DNA from: Crenobacter intestini
Lineage (GTDB): Bacteria; Pseudomonadota; Gammaproteobacteria; Burkholderiales; Chromobacteriaceae
DNA length: 33,953 nucleotides
Assembly: GCF_004919095.1 (NCBI RefSeq)
Contig: NZ_STGJ01000008.1
Span: 1 to 33,953, forward strand
Reading direction: 5' to 3'
Shown: piece after piece, positions 33,893-33,953 of the stretch
How the letters are laid out: every line of letters begins with the position of its first letter
How positions within the stretch are numbered: the first letter of the stretch is position 1
Position numbers and translations under genes: made by a program
Notes under the pieces: model-generated
What the model was told of the DNA's origin: nothing
The model's input: the letters and a program-made list of their open reading frames with translations, nothing else
Databases searched by the model: none

Positions 33893-33953
33893 TCCCTGAT
33901 AGCTCAGTTGGTAGAGCGACGGACTGTTAATCCGCAGGTCGCAGGTTCGAGCC
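33893..33953 (+). tRNA. tRNA-Asn (GTT), 5' part, cut by the window end
   Basis: TCCCTGA forms the 5' acceptor strand, TAGCTCAGTTGGTAGAGC the D-arm, and CTGTTAA the anticodon loop with GTT. The T-arm begins GGTTCGAGCC and is cut at the last base of the window. The outermost anticodon-stem pair reads A-C, a small irregularity. The 3' acceptor strand is not visible. Confidence 0.95.

Overview
This is a chromosomal segment of a high-GC betaproteobacterium, most likely of the order Neisseriales (Chromobacteriaceae-like). The grounds are the tmRNA tag ANDETYALAA, the divergent bamE/fur pair, a 956-residue RNase E, the ybeD-lipB-lipA order, and GC-rich codon use over almost the whole window. The genus cannot be fixed from sequence alone. 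LAYOUT. (1) 1-3500 is clearly more AT-rich than the rest and looks like the decaying end of an acquired island. It holds a broken AraC-type regulator (nonsense codon, lost C-terminus), a small operon (YgiN/ABM-type monooxygenase, short-chain dehydrogenase, DUF2255 protein) and an MdaB-type quinone reductase with a one-base frameshift. The set resembles a quinone or electrophile detoxification module. It abuts the 3' end of ssrA (tmRNA, 3629-3991, minus), a classic island insertion site. (2) 4000-9660 is core genome: a MupP/Gph-type HAD phosphatase, ilvA, dacC (PBP5/6), and the lipoylation run ybeD-lipB-lipA ending in a bidirectional terminator. (3) 9660-12900 is accessory: a 749-residue lipoprotein with a C-terminal cyanophycinase-like (peptidase S51) domain and an unrecognised N-terminal half, a gene-poor stretch, and a small DNA-binding-like gene broken at both ends. 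(4) 13000-16350 holds a long-form acyl-CoA dehydrogenase with a PsrA-like palindrome upstream, then the overlapping run DUF2062 - Nudix - PilZ. (5) 16400-21360 is the stationary-phase-type operon prkA (yeaG), yeaH and spoVR/ycgB, with a sigma-S-like promoter and an intercistronic hairpin. (6) 21370-24480 has dapB and bamE on the minus strand, divergent from fur, aat and bpt, which overlap one another; aat and bpt are both N-degron aminoacyl-transferases. (7) 24500-30400 is a long minus-strand run: rluC, HAD phosphatase, Rieske ferredoxin, sppA, motD, rutE-like nitroreductase, pyrD and a SlyB-type lipoprotein, many with overlapping start and stop codons. (8) 30400-33953 is a ~550 nt leader with a hairpin covering the Shine-Dalgarno site, rne (RNase E), its terminator, and the 5' part of a tRNA-Asn cut by the window edge. 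HOW THE GENES WORK TOGETHER. Most are housekeeping genes for amino-acid synthesis, peptidoglycan, lipoate, outer-membrane assembly, iron regulation, protein turnover and RNA decay. The parts least like textbook core are the quinone-redox island at ssrA, the cyanophycinase-like lipoprotein, the motD without an adjacent motC, and the structured rne leader. I saw no CRISPR array, intact insertion sequence or complete integrase.
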